IMG/VR virus record: IMGVR_UViG_3300035034_002413
Location: 1-20,002 of that record
From: a virus
DNA length: 20,002 nucleotides
Reading direction: 5' to 3' (one strand)
Shown here in pieces: positions 14,028-20,002 of the stretch. A model generated the notes under the pieces. The model worked only from the letters and a program-made list of their open reading frames with translations. It had not been told where the DNA came from and did not search any database. The position numbers and the translations under genes are program-made. The stretch's first letter is position 1. Each line of letters opens with the position of its first letter.

Positions 14028-15170
14028 ATGAAAGCAACTATATATATAAATGGTGTTGTTGGTGAAGATATCAATCTTTTAGATGTCATCAGACAATTCA
14101 AATCTTATTCAAATCCTTCAGAAGTTGAAGTTATCATTGATAGCGTGGGCGGCTCAGTGTCGGTTGGACAATCTATATTTTCGTATTTACGAGGTTTAGA
14201 ATTACCAATTACAACAGTAGCTAAACAAGCTTATTCAATCGCTGCTTCAATCTTTATGGCTGGAGATACTAGAATTGCTGAAGCTGGTATGAATAGGTTA
14301 ATGATTCACCTACCGTTTGCACAAGTTCAAGGTGGTTCAAAATACCTTGATGAAGTATCTAAGGAATTGAAAGCATTAGAAAATGACTTCGTAAAATTCT
14401 ATTCCACATATACAAACATTTCAGAACAATCAATTAGAACATTACTAGAAAATGAAACATTCATTTCTGGTGAAGATGCTGTTGAATTAGGATTAGCAAC
14501 TGAAGTTAGAATTCCACTTCAAGCGGTTGCATTTTATAACATAGAAAAAGAAGAAAAAACGATGAGTAAAGTAGAAAAATTTATGAATGCATTGAATGCA
14601 TTTTTTACAGAAGAAGTTGAAGTAAAAGCATTGGTATTACAAGATGCAAATGGAACTGAAATTTCATTTGATGAAGTAGCTGAAGATGCACAACCAACAA
14701 TTGGTGATAAAGCAACAGTTGATGGTTCACCAGCAAGTGGTGAATATGTTTCACCAGATGGTGAAGTATGGGTTTTTGAAGGTGGTACACTTTCAGAAGT
14801 TAAACCAGCTGAAGTTGAAGAAGAAGAAACTGAAGAAGCAACTGAAGAAGTTGAAGATGTTGAAGTTGATGCATCAGCTGAAGAAGTTGAAACGGTTGAA
14901 GCAACTGAAGAAGTTGAAACAGCGGTTGAAACTGAAACTGAAGAAGAAGAATTAAACTTTGAAGAATTAATCAAATTATTTGAAGAAAGAATCACAGCAA
15001 AACTTCAAGAAGAAAATAAAGAATTAAAAGCTGAAATAACAGCTATTAAAAAATTAATAGGTAGTGAAGATGTGACAATTACAGCACAAAATACACAACC
15101 AAACACAAATAATAATGGTGGTATGACCAAATCAGCGTCAATACTATCAACTCTTAAAAATAGAAAATAA
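14028..15170 (+). CDS. ClpP-like head maturation protease with C-terminal scaffold
   Basis: 380 residues from MKATIYINGVVGED; the open frame reaches back to 13932 but that part runs through a terminator hairpin. Residues 1-about 170 are a ClpP/S49-like serine protease: oxyanion segment IIDSVGGSVSVGQ (36-48), catalytic Ser70 in AYSIAASIFMAGD, catalytic His94 in LMIHLP, and the closing FISGEDAVELGLATEV. From about 178 onward the protein changes to a very acidic, Glu/Val/Thr-rich low-complexity segment, a short coiled coil (FEELIKLFEERITAKLQEEN) and a basic C terminus (STLKNRK). It would digest the scaffold and trim capsid subunits in the prohead. It ends one base before the capsid gene. The fused protease-scaffold layout is known from lambda C/Nu3. 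Confidence 0.88.
   Translation: MKATIYINGVVGEDINLLDVIRQFKSYSNPSEVEVIIDSVGGSVSVGQSIFSYLRGLELPITTVAKQAYSIAASIFMAGDTRIAEAGMNRLMIHLPFAQVQGGSKYLDEVSKELKALENDFVKFYSTYTNISEQSIRTLLENETFISGEDAVELGLATEVRIPLQAVAFYNIEKEEKTMSKVEKFMNALNAFFTEEVEVKALVLQDANGTEISFDEVAEDAQPTIGDKATVDGSPASGEYVSPDGEVWVFEGGTLSEVKPAEVEEEETEEATEEVEDVEVDASAEEVETVEATEEVETAVETETEEEELNFEELIKLFEERITAKLQEENKELKAEITAIKKLIGSEDVTITAQNTQPNTNNNGGMTKSASILSTLKNRK
14562..15170 (+). CDS. Internal in-frame start for a separate scaffold protein (Nu3-like)
   Basis: An ATG at 14562 (MSKVEKFMNALNAF) is in frame within the protease gene, just where the protease domain ends, and is preceded by an A-rich stretch (AAAAAGAAGAAAAAACG), the type of leader used for starts in Bacteroidota. 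It would give a 202-residue acidic scaffold lacking the protease, ending in the basic helix expected to contact the capsid shell. Lambda makes Nu3 from inside gene C in the same way. The internal start is inferred and not shown. Confidence 0.55.
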   Translation: MSKVEKFMNALNAFFTEEVEVKALVLQDANGTEISFDEVAEDAQPTIGDKATVDGSPASGEYVSPDGEVWVFEGGTLSEVKPAEVEEEETEEATEEVEDVEVDASAEEVETVEATEEVETAVETETEEEELNFEELIKLFEERITAKLQEENKELKAEITAIKKLIGSEDVTITAQNTQPNTNNNGGMTKSASILSTLKNRK

Positions 15171-15171
15171 T

Positions 15172-16089
15172 ATGGCTTTTGATGTAAGCAACTTATCTGC
15201 ATATGTAGATGAAAACAAAAACGAATTAATCGCTGGCTTAGTAGCTGGAGCGACAAGCACACAAGTATTGAACCTTCAAGTAGGTTACAAATCTAGTGGA
15301 GCAATAAATATAATGGATACTGATGTAACATTTCAAACAGATTCTTGTGGATTCAATTCAGTTGGTGATACAACTTTTTCACAAAGAATTTTAACTGTTG
15401 GTGGTGTTAAGGTACAAGAATCAATTTGTCCTAAAGATTTAAATGCAGTGTATTTACAATCTACTTTAAAAGCTGGTTCATCTGATGATTCAGTTTCTTT
15501 TGAAGCTGATTGGACTGGTAGAAAAGTAGCAAAAATTAATGCTGCAACTGAAACTACAATCTGGCAAGGTGACACTGGTTCTGGTGATGCAAACCTTTCA
15601 AAATTTGATGGTTTAATTAAAATCATTGATGCTGCAACTGGTACTACTGATGGTAACGTTGGTTCAGTAACTTCTTTAACAGTAGCAAATATTGAAGCTG
15701 TTATTGATGGAGTATATGATTCAATGGCTGTTGAAATCTTAAATGCTGATGATGCTGCAATTATGGTAGGTCACGATACATTCAGATTATACGCTAGAGC
15801 GGTAAGAAACAAGAACTATTTCCATATTGAATCAGAAGCTGGTTTAACTGAAATGATGGTTGCTGGTACAAACTGTAAAATTATAGCTGTTGAAGGTCTT
15901 AATGGAACTTCAAGAATCTTCGCTGGTAGATTATCAAACTTTTACGTAGGTGTTGATTTAGAAAACGAAACTGAAGAATTCGAATTATGGTATTCACAAG
16001 ATGATAGAGTTGTAAAATTCTCTGCACAATTCAAAATGGGTACACAAATCGCATTTCCAGAAGAAATAGTAGAATTCACATTAGCATAA
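15172..16089 (+). CDS. Major capsid protein
   Basis: 305 residues (MAFDVSNLSAYV start), no signal or membrane segment, mixed alpha/beta with many Gly, Ala, Thr and Asp. Identity rests on position directly after the protease-scaffold gene, on size, on an N-terminal helix followed by beta-rich segments, and on the internal stretch AVEILNADDAAIMVGHDTFR, which resembles the P-domain region of HK97-fold capsid proteins in Bacteroidota phages. A strong terminator follows directly, which would let the cell make more of this message than of the portal. GHDT (at 15769) uses CAC rather than CAT, avoiding CATG. Confidence 0.85.
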   Translation: MAFDVSNLSAYVDENKNELIAGLVAGATSTQVLNLQVGYKSSGAINIMDTDVTFQTDSCGFNSVGDTTFSQRILTVGGVKVQESICPKDLNAVYLQSTLKAGSSDDSVSFEADWTGRKVAKINAATETTIWQGDTGSGDANLSKFDGLIKIIDAATGTTDGNVGSVTSLTVANIEAVIDGVYDSMAVEILNADDAAIMVGHDTFRLYARAVRNKNYFHIESEAGLTEMMVAGTNCKIIAVEGLNGTSRIFAGRLSNFYVGVDLENETEEFELWYSQDDRVVKFSAQFKMGTQIAFPEEIVEFTLA

Positions 16090-16115
16090 TAAGCTAACTA
16101 ATAACAATAAATAAT

Positions 16116-16140
16116 GGGGTGGTGTAACCACCACCCCTTT
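16116..16140 (+). terminator. Terminator after the major capsid gene
   Basis: A perfect 9-bp GC-rich stem GGGGTGGTG / CACCACCCC with a TAAC loop, followed by TTTTATAT. Probably only partly effective, since structural genes continue 26 bases later, or followed by a new promoter. Confidence 0.8.
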
Positions 16141-16166
16141 TATATAAAACAAAAAACAAACACATT

Positions 16167-16745
16167 ATGTCTTGTAATAAAAAAATAACAAACGATATCT
16201 TATTTGATTGTACTGCAACTGGTGTATCTGGAATTGATAACGGTACAGCGGTTTTAATTAATGTAACTGATATTGATTTGGCTGCAACTACTGTAAGTGG
16301 TGCAACAATTTCTGATTTGGTTTTAAATGCTGGTTCAACTGGTTACAAATTAGAATGGTACAAACAATTAGCAAGTGCAACTTCAACTTTTGCACCAGAT
16401 GCTGAAGCTGTAGATGGATTTCAACACGCTTTTATTGGTAGAATGACTGCACCAACAGCTGAATCAGCTGAAAGAGCAAACGAGCTAAAAAATGGTCGTT
16501 TTATTGTAGTAATTGAAACATCTTTTAAAGGTGCTGGTAATGCTGATGCATTCAAAGTATATGGATATGAAACTGGTTTAGAATTAAGTGAATTAACTAA
16601 TTCAACAGCTGAAAATGCTGCAAACTTATTATTCACACTTTCAACTAGAGAAGGTTCATATGAACAATACCCATATGCGGTATTCAGTGAAACTGATTAT
16701 GCAACTTCTAAAGCTGCATTTGAAACATTATTCGCTGTAGCGTAA
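16167..16745 (+). CDS. Structural protein, possible head decoration or tail tube
   Basis: 192 residues, rich in Ala, Thr, Gly and Asn, beta-type composition, with no signal peptide. It has the look of an abundant virion protein: Ala/Gly/Thr bias like the capsid, and its own flanking terminators on both sides. Segments GYKLEWYKQLASATSTF and GRFIVVIETSFKGAGNADAF suggest beta strands with insertions. I cannot tell a tail-tube protein from a capsid decoration protein by reading; the position between capsid and portal favours a head role, the strand pattern would suit a tube. FQHAF is written with CAC before G. Confidence 0.6.
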   Translation: MSCNKKITNDILFDCTATGVSGIDNGTAVLINVTDIDLAATTVSGATISDLVLNAGSTGYKLEWYKQLASATSTFAPDAEAVDGFQHAFIGRMTAPTAESAERANELKNGRFIVVIETSFKGAGNADAFKVYGYETGLELSELTNSTAENAANLLFTLSTREGSYEQYPYAVFSETDYATSKAAFETLFAVA

Positions 16746-16775
16746 TAAACAAAAATAAGAATACAAAATACTCAC

Positions 16776-16808
16776 GGTAGATGAAGGTAAAACTATCATC
16801 TACCTTTT
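16776..16808 (+). terminator. Terminator after the 16167 gene
   Basis: A perfect 9-bp stem GGTAGATGA / TCATCTACC with an 11-base loop and TTTT. The next gene starts only 15 bases later, so either read-through is frequent or the hairpin serves mainly for mRNA stability. Confidence 0.7.
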
Positions 16809-16822
16809 GTTGATTGATAATT

Positions 16823-17320
16823 ATGACAATAGAACAAATTTTAAAACAACCAGATAAAGTAATTGAAAAACATATTCAATTATTAGCAAAAGATTATGAA
16901 GATAAGACTGGTTATAAAACTTGTTTGAGTTGTAAAGGTGATATCAGAAGTATGGTATCATCAATGAAAAATTTATACACGATGAAAAACTTCGAATTTA
17001 AGAATCCCAGAATAATGTACAAGCTTGAAAAAGGTTCACCAGAAATTATTTCAAATGAAAGAATGACTGATGAAAAAGCTATCAAGTTTTTAACGATAAA
17101 TCCAGAAAGAATTGAATTATTCAGAACATACCCAGAAAACTGGAAAGAATTAGTTGGTTTAGGAGCAAATGAAGGTGATTTAACAGCTTCAAAAGAAGAT
17201 GAAACACAAACACCAGCACCAACACCAAAAGCAGCTGCAAAAGGCTGTAAAGGGTGCAAAGATAAAGCAGTAACAACATCAAAAAAACGTGTTACTAGAA
17301 GAAAAAAAGCAACTAAATAA
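16823..17320 (+). CDS. Cys-pair protein with basic tail, unknown structural or accessory role
   Basis: 165 residues from the ATG at 16823 (an in-frame TTG three codons earlier is rejected). An N-terminal helical part holds C34-x2-C37 (TCLSCKGD). The middle is globular (INPERIELFRTYPENWKELV), with a Thr/Pro/Ala linker at about 127-138 (TQTPAPTPK), then a second pair C142-x2-C145 (GCKGCKDK) and a very basic end (TTSKKRVTRRKKATK). The two distant CxxC pairs could bind one zinc ion or form disulfides; the tail would bind nucleic acid or the acidic scaffold. Its stop overlaps the portal start by one base, so it is coupled to portal. I do not recognise a family. Confidence 0.6.
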   Translation: MTIEQILKQPDKVIEKHIQLLAKDYEDKTGYKTCLSCKGDIRSMVSSMKNLYTMKNFEFKNPRIMYKLEKGSPEIISNERMTDEKAIKFLTINPERIELFRTYPENWKELVGLGANEGDLTASKEDETQTPAPTPKAAAKGCKGCKDKAVTTSKKRVTRRKKATK

Positions 17321-18471
17321 TGAAGTTATCATTCACGCATATAAAAAATTCTATTCTTTCAATCAAAAAGGACAAAAGAAAAGATGTTTTCAATTGGGGT
17401 TTAGATAATTTATACCCACAATTAGTTGAAGGTTTAATTAATCAATCTGTAACATCAAAATTATGTGTTGATAAAGTTGCTAAAGCTATTTATGGTAAAT
17501 CATTTGGTGATGCTGGTGATATAATTGTTAATAGAGATGGTGAAACACTTAATGAGGTTTTAAGATTAACAGCTAGAGATTACGCAAAGTATAATAATGT
17601 GTTTTTACACATTGGCTATAATGGTGAACTTGAAATAAAATCAATCAAATTAATACCAGTTACTAATGTAAGAACATTCAAAGATGATGATACTGGTTAT
17701 TCTGGTAAATATGTTGTTTATAACAATTGGGATAAATCGAAAGGTAAAATTGATGAAAAAGGTTTTAAGATGTATGATAGATTCAACCCAATTAAAAAGG
17801 TAATAGAATCACAAATTGAAAAAGCTGGTAACATCACTAAATATAAAGGGCAAATTTTACACATTCAAAAGGAATCTTCAACAGTTTATTCATTACCAGA
17901 TTTAAATCCAGTTCTATCTGAAGCACTATTAGAAAAAAATTCAGCAACGTTCAGAAGTAGAGGTGCTGAAAAAGGGTTTTTAAACACCAAATTAATGGTT
18001 GTACAACCATTTTCTAGTGATGATGAAAGATATGACTTCAAACAAGCATTAGATGATTTGCAAGGTCCTCAAAACGCTGGTAATGTATTGTTATTAGAAG
18101 CTTCAAATGTATCTGATGATTTAGATTCACAAGTAAAACTTGAAGATTTATCATCAAAATACAATGATAAATTGTTTGAATATTCAGATGTACAAGCAAG
18201 AAAGAACATTTCATTGGCTTTTGGTGTACCACTTGGTTTAGTTGATGTATCAGAAGCATCATTATTTGGTAATTCTGGTGAATTATTGAAGCAAATGAAG
18301 CAAATGTTGTGGGAATCTAAAGAAGAAGAGCGTGATATGTTAGAATCAGCATTTAACAAGTTGATGAAAAACTATTCAGAACAAATAACTGCACCATTAG
18401 AAATTGTATCACCATTTAAAGATGATACAACTGAAGGTGAAACACAAGAACCACAAATAATTAATGGATAA
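17320..18471 (+). CDS. Portal protein (HK97-type)
   Basis: 383 residues; forms the dodecameric ring at one capsid vertex through which DNA enters and where the tail joins. Support: N-terminal VFNWGLDNLYPQLVEGLINQ (about 23-42, typical of the portal start in Bacteroidota phages), a mixed alpha/beta wing and stem region, NPVLSEALLEKNSATFRSRG (about 194-213) as the clip/stem helices, and the characteristic LAFGVPLGLVDVSEASLFGN (about 300-320) with a long C-terminal helix rich in Glu and Lys. At 383 residues it is on the short side for the family. It is coupled to the previous gene (TAATG) and overlaps the next by 8 bases. Confidence 0.82.
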   Translation: MKLSFTHIKNSILSIKKDKRKDVFNWGLDNLYPQLVEGLINQSVTSKLCVDKVAKAIYGKSFGDAGDIIVNRDGETLNEVLRLTARDYAKYNNVFLHIGYNGELEIKSIKLIPVTNVRTFKDDDTGYSGKYVVYNNWDKSKGKIDEKGFKMYDRFNPIKKVIESQIEKAGNITKYKGQILHIQKESSTVYSLPDLNPVLSEALLEKNSATFRSRGAEKGFLNTKLMVVQPFSSDDERYDFKQALDDLQGPQNAGNVLLLEASNVSDDLDSQVKLEDLSSKYNDKLFEYSDVQARKNISLAFGVPLGLVDVSEASLFGNSGELLKQMKQMLWESKEEERDMLESAFNKLMKNYSEQITAPLEIVSPFKDDTTEGETQEPQIING

Positions 18472-19027
18472 TTTATTAATAACACCAGTTCAACTTGCTG
18501 ATTATAGAAATATCAGTAAAAAATACGATAAAAAAAGATTAGAAGAATGTATTTCATTGGCTCAAAAGGTCGATTTACAAGAAATGATTGGTGAATTTTA
18601 TTTTGATGTGATGGTTGATTCTGAAGAAGCTGAATATGCTGATTTAATGAGTGGTGCAACCTTCACGGTTAACGATAAACAATACTTTCAAGAAGGTTTA
18701 AAATCACTTATAGCTGATTTGGCCTACATCAGATACTTATATATCATTAATACTAATCAAACAGCCTTTGGAATGGTTCAAAAGTTGAATGAAGATTCAC
18801 AACCAATTGATAGAAATATGATAAAAGACTTGGTGAAGGTTGCACAACAAGATGCAAACACCAAATTTAGAATGATTGATAAATATCTAATTGAAAATTC
18901 AGCAACATTCAAAAGATATTGTGCTGGATATTGTTCAGATGGATATGATGTTGATGGTAATACATCAAACAATAACAGAAGAAACTTCAACAGTTCTTTT
19001 TCACAAAATTTTTGGGTTAAGAAATAA
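18464..19027 (+). CDS. Putative head-tail connector / adaptor
   Basis: 187 residues, mostly helical, beginning MDNLLITPVQLADYRNISKK. Many conserved-looking aromatic and acidic helices (KSLIADLAYIRYLYIINTNQ) and an Asn/Ser-rich, disordered C-terminal tail ending QNFWVKK. Helical proteins of this size directly after portal are commonly connector or adaptor subunits that close the head; that assignment comes from position. The start overlaps the portal stop (ATGGATAA). Two Cys (CAGYC) lie near residue 155. Confidence 0.6.
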   Translation: MDNLLITPVQLADYRNISKKYDKKRLEECISLAQKVDLQEMIGEFYFDVMVDSEEAEYADLMSGATFTVNDKQYFQEGLKSLIADLAYIRYLYIINTNQTAFGMVQKLNEDSQPIDRNMIKDLVKVAQQDANTKFRMIDKYLIENSATFKRYCAGYCSDGYDVDGNTSNNNRRNFNSSFSQNFWVKK

Positions 19028-19033
19028 TAATAA

Positions 19034-19408
19034 ATGGATTTAGAAACAATTGAAATATTACAGTTTATAGGAACTGCCATAATTGGAATTACCATATGGT
19101 TCAAAGATACTATTGCCATAAAATTAGGAATTAAACAAGGTAAACAAAATCTTGAAAAAGAAGCTTTATTAAATCTCCAAAAGAATCTGGATATATATCA
19201 AGAAATGGTTACTGATATTGATTTGAGATATAAAGCCAAAATTGCTGATTTAGAAATTTCATTTAAAACTTCGATTAAAAAATTTGAATCTGAATTACAG
19301 CAACTTCAAGAATTAAATAAAAAGCTTCAAGATATCATAAGTAAACAAACAAGAAGAATAAAATATTACAACGATAAATACGGTGATATAGAACAAAAAA
19401 CAGAATAA
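19034..19408 (+). CDS. Membrane-anchored coiled-coil protein, unknown function
   Basis: 124 residues. An N-terminal hydrophobic segment (ILQFIGTAIIGITIWF, 8-23) is followed by a basic patch and a long coiled coil from about 38 to 110 with Lys/Glu/Gln/Leu heptads. This is a topology used by inner-membrane spanins (Rz-like) and some virion assembly factors. It lies inside the structural cluster, not beside the holin-like genes, so a head or tail assembly role is equally possible. It follows the connector by 6 bases. Confidence 0.55.
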   Translation: MDLETIEILQFIGTAIIGITIWFKDTIAIKLGIKQGKQNLEKEALLNLQKNLDIYQEMVTDIDLRYKAKIADLEISFKTSIKKFESELQQLQELNKKLQDIISKQTRRIKYYNDKYGDIEQKTE

Positions 19409-19412
19409 AAAT

Positions 19413-19739
19413 ATGGCTTTAATAGATTTAGATAATGGTGCATCAGTTGATTTTGAAGTACATAAAAATCAAATATGTTCAATAACATTTCAATCACAAT
19501 CTGGTGAAACTTGGAATTCAGAAGGTAAAATTTTGATTTCAAAAAAATACGGTTTACAAGTATTGAAATCATATATATCTGGTGAAGGTATTACCATCAA
19601 TGGAACTAATCTAATATGGAATTTTAACCCATCAGATTGGAATAATGAAGATGTTGTATATGATTTTTCATTTATAAGAGTATCACAAAATCAAAGAGAT
19701 TTGAAAGGTACTATCAAAGTTAATAACAGTAATTTATAA
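19413..19739 (+). CDS. Small beta-rich protein of the structural cluster
   Basis: 108 residues, almost wholly beta-strand in composition (ICSITFQSQSGETWNSEGKI and ITINGTNLIWNFNPSDWNNE), no Cys pairs or membrane segment. The pattern GEGITINGTNLIWNF recalls domains of phage baseplate or fibre-attachment proteins, but I cannot confirm a family. It begins 4 bases after the coiled-coil gene, and its stop shares a base with the next start (TAATG), consistent with a tail-appendage pair. Confidence 0.55.
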   Translation: MALIDLDNGASVDFEVHKNQICSITFQSQSGETWNSEGKILISKKYGLQVLKSYISGEGITINGTNLIWNFNPSDWNNEDVVYDFSFIRVSQNQRDLKGTIKVNNSNL

Positions 19740-20002
19740 TGATAATATTAGAAAGTACAAACATAGTATTTGATTCACCATCACAATTACCAATTGTGGT
19801 TAATGTTGGTCAAACAATTCCTTCAACATATATTGAATCTGGTGATAATGTATCTGAATTAGTTAATGATGTTGGATATCTAACTGGTGTAACAACTGAA
19901 TGGAATACAATTACTGGCGACCAAACAGATGTTAATTTAATTGGGTTTACAGATGGCCAAGATGGTGGTTTAGATGATTTTGTGTCAAGAACAGCAAGTG
20001 AA
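19739..20002 (+). CDS. Start of a fibre-like structural protein (3' end outside window)
   Basis: The frame opens at the ATG at 19739, overlapping the previous stop by one base, and stays open for 88 codons to the window edge. The visible sequence is rich in Val, Asp, Asn, Gly and Thr, with LVNDVGYLTGVTTEWNTITG, the VGYLT-type repeat motif common in phage tail fibre and appendage proteins. Function as a receptor-binding or fibre component is likely but the length and later domains are unseen. Confidence 0.55.
   Translation, partial: MIILESTNIVFDSPSQLPIVVNVGQTIPSTYIESGDNVSELVNDVGYLTGVTTEWNTITGDQTDVNLIGFTDGQDGGLDDFVSRTASE

Noticed and set aside
14534-14995. Minus-strand and alternate plus-strand frames over the acidic scaffold region
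   Set aside because: They are mirror products of the repetitive GAAGAA/GTTGAA codons (Ser- or Leu/Lys-only proteins) and have no plausible domain.

Overview
This window is a strongly AT-rich (roughly 30% GC by eye), densely packed tailed-phage genome segment. The likely host is in the Bacteroidota, probably a Flavobacterium-like organism. The grounds are: a TTTG ... TAnnTTTG promoter of the Bacteroidota type in front of the recombinase, starts without Shine-Dalgarno boxes and with A-rich leaders, and the style of the capsid, portal and tape-measure proteins. I see no host housekeeping gene and no tRNA or rRNA gene. The four-base palindromes GATC and CATG are absent from all 20 kb, on both sides of the recombinase, which argues that the window is one phage replicon rather than phage plus chromosome.

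Layout. 1-3.7 kb, rightward: the end of a tail/baseplate-type gene and an 836-residue tape-measure protein, closed by a terminator. 3.7-5.8 kb: an unlisted 41-residue membrane microprotein, a compound dyad that looks like an intact attP, a promoter overlapping its right arm, and a large serine recombinase. 5.9-7.9 kb: a four-helix membrane protein (leftward), a NUMOD4/HNH homing endonuclease (rightward) and a small unknown gene (leftward). 8.0-11.8 kb, leftward operon: from promoter-proximal to distal, a winged-helix protein beside the intergenic region (possible initiator), an unknown helical protein, a small winged-helix protein, an unknown, a lipoprotein, two small membrane proteins (holin-like), and a sigma-70 family factor. 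11.8-12.6 kb: an 830-base divergent intergenic region with a hairpin cluster, five tandem 23-bp iterons, an AT-rich stretch with 13-mers and a second repeat family; this is probably the replication origin. 12.6-20.0 kb, rightward: four small early or packaging-associated genes including a probable PD-(D/E)XK nuclease, then a ClpP-like head protease with an internal scaffold start, major capsid, a structural protein, a Cys-pair/basic-tail protein, portal, connector, a coiled-coil protein, a small structural-region protein and the start of a fibre-like gene that runs off the edge.

How it fits together: the recombinase and attP would provide integration and excision; the leftward operon would provide replication control, a phage sigma factor and perhaps lysis; the rightward operons build the virion and are cut into modules by strong hairpin terminators. 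No terminase, polymerase, helicase, endolysin or repressor could be recognised here; some are presumably outside the window. Functions marked putative rest on reading motifs by eye; no database search was run.
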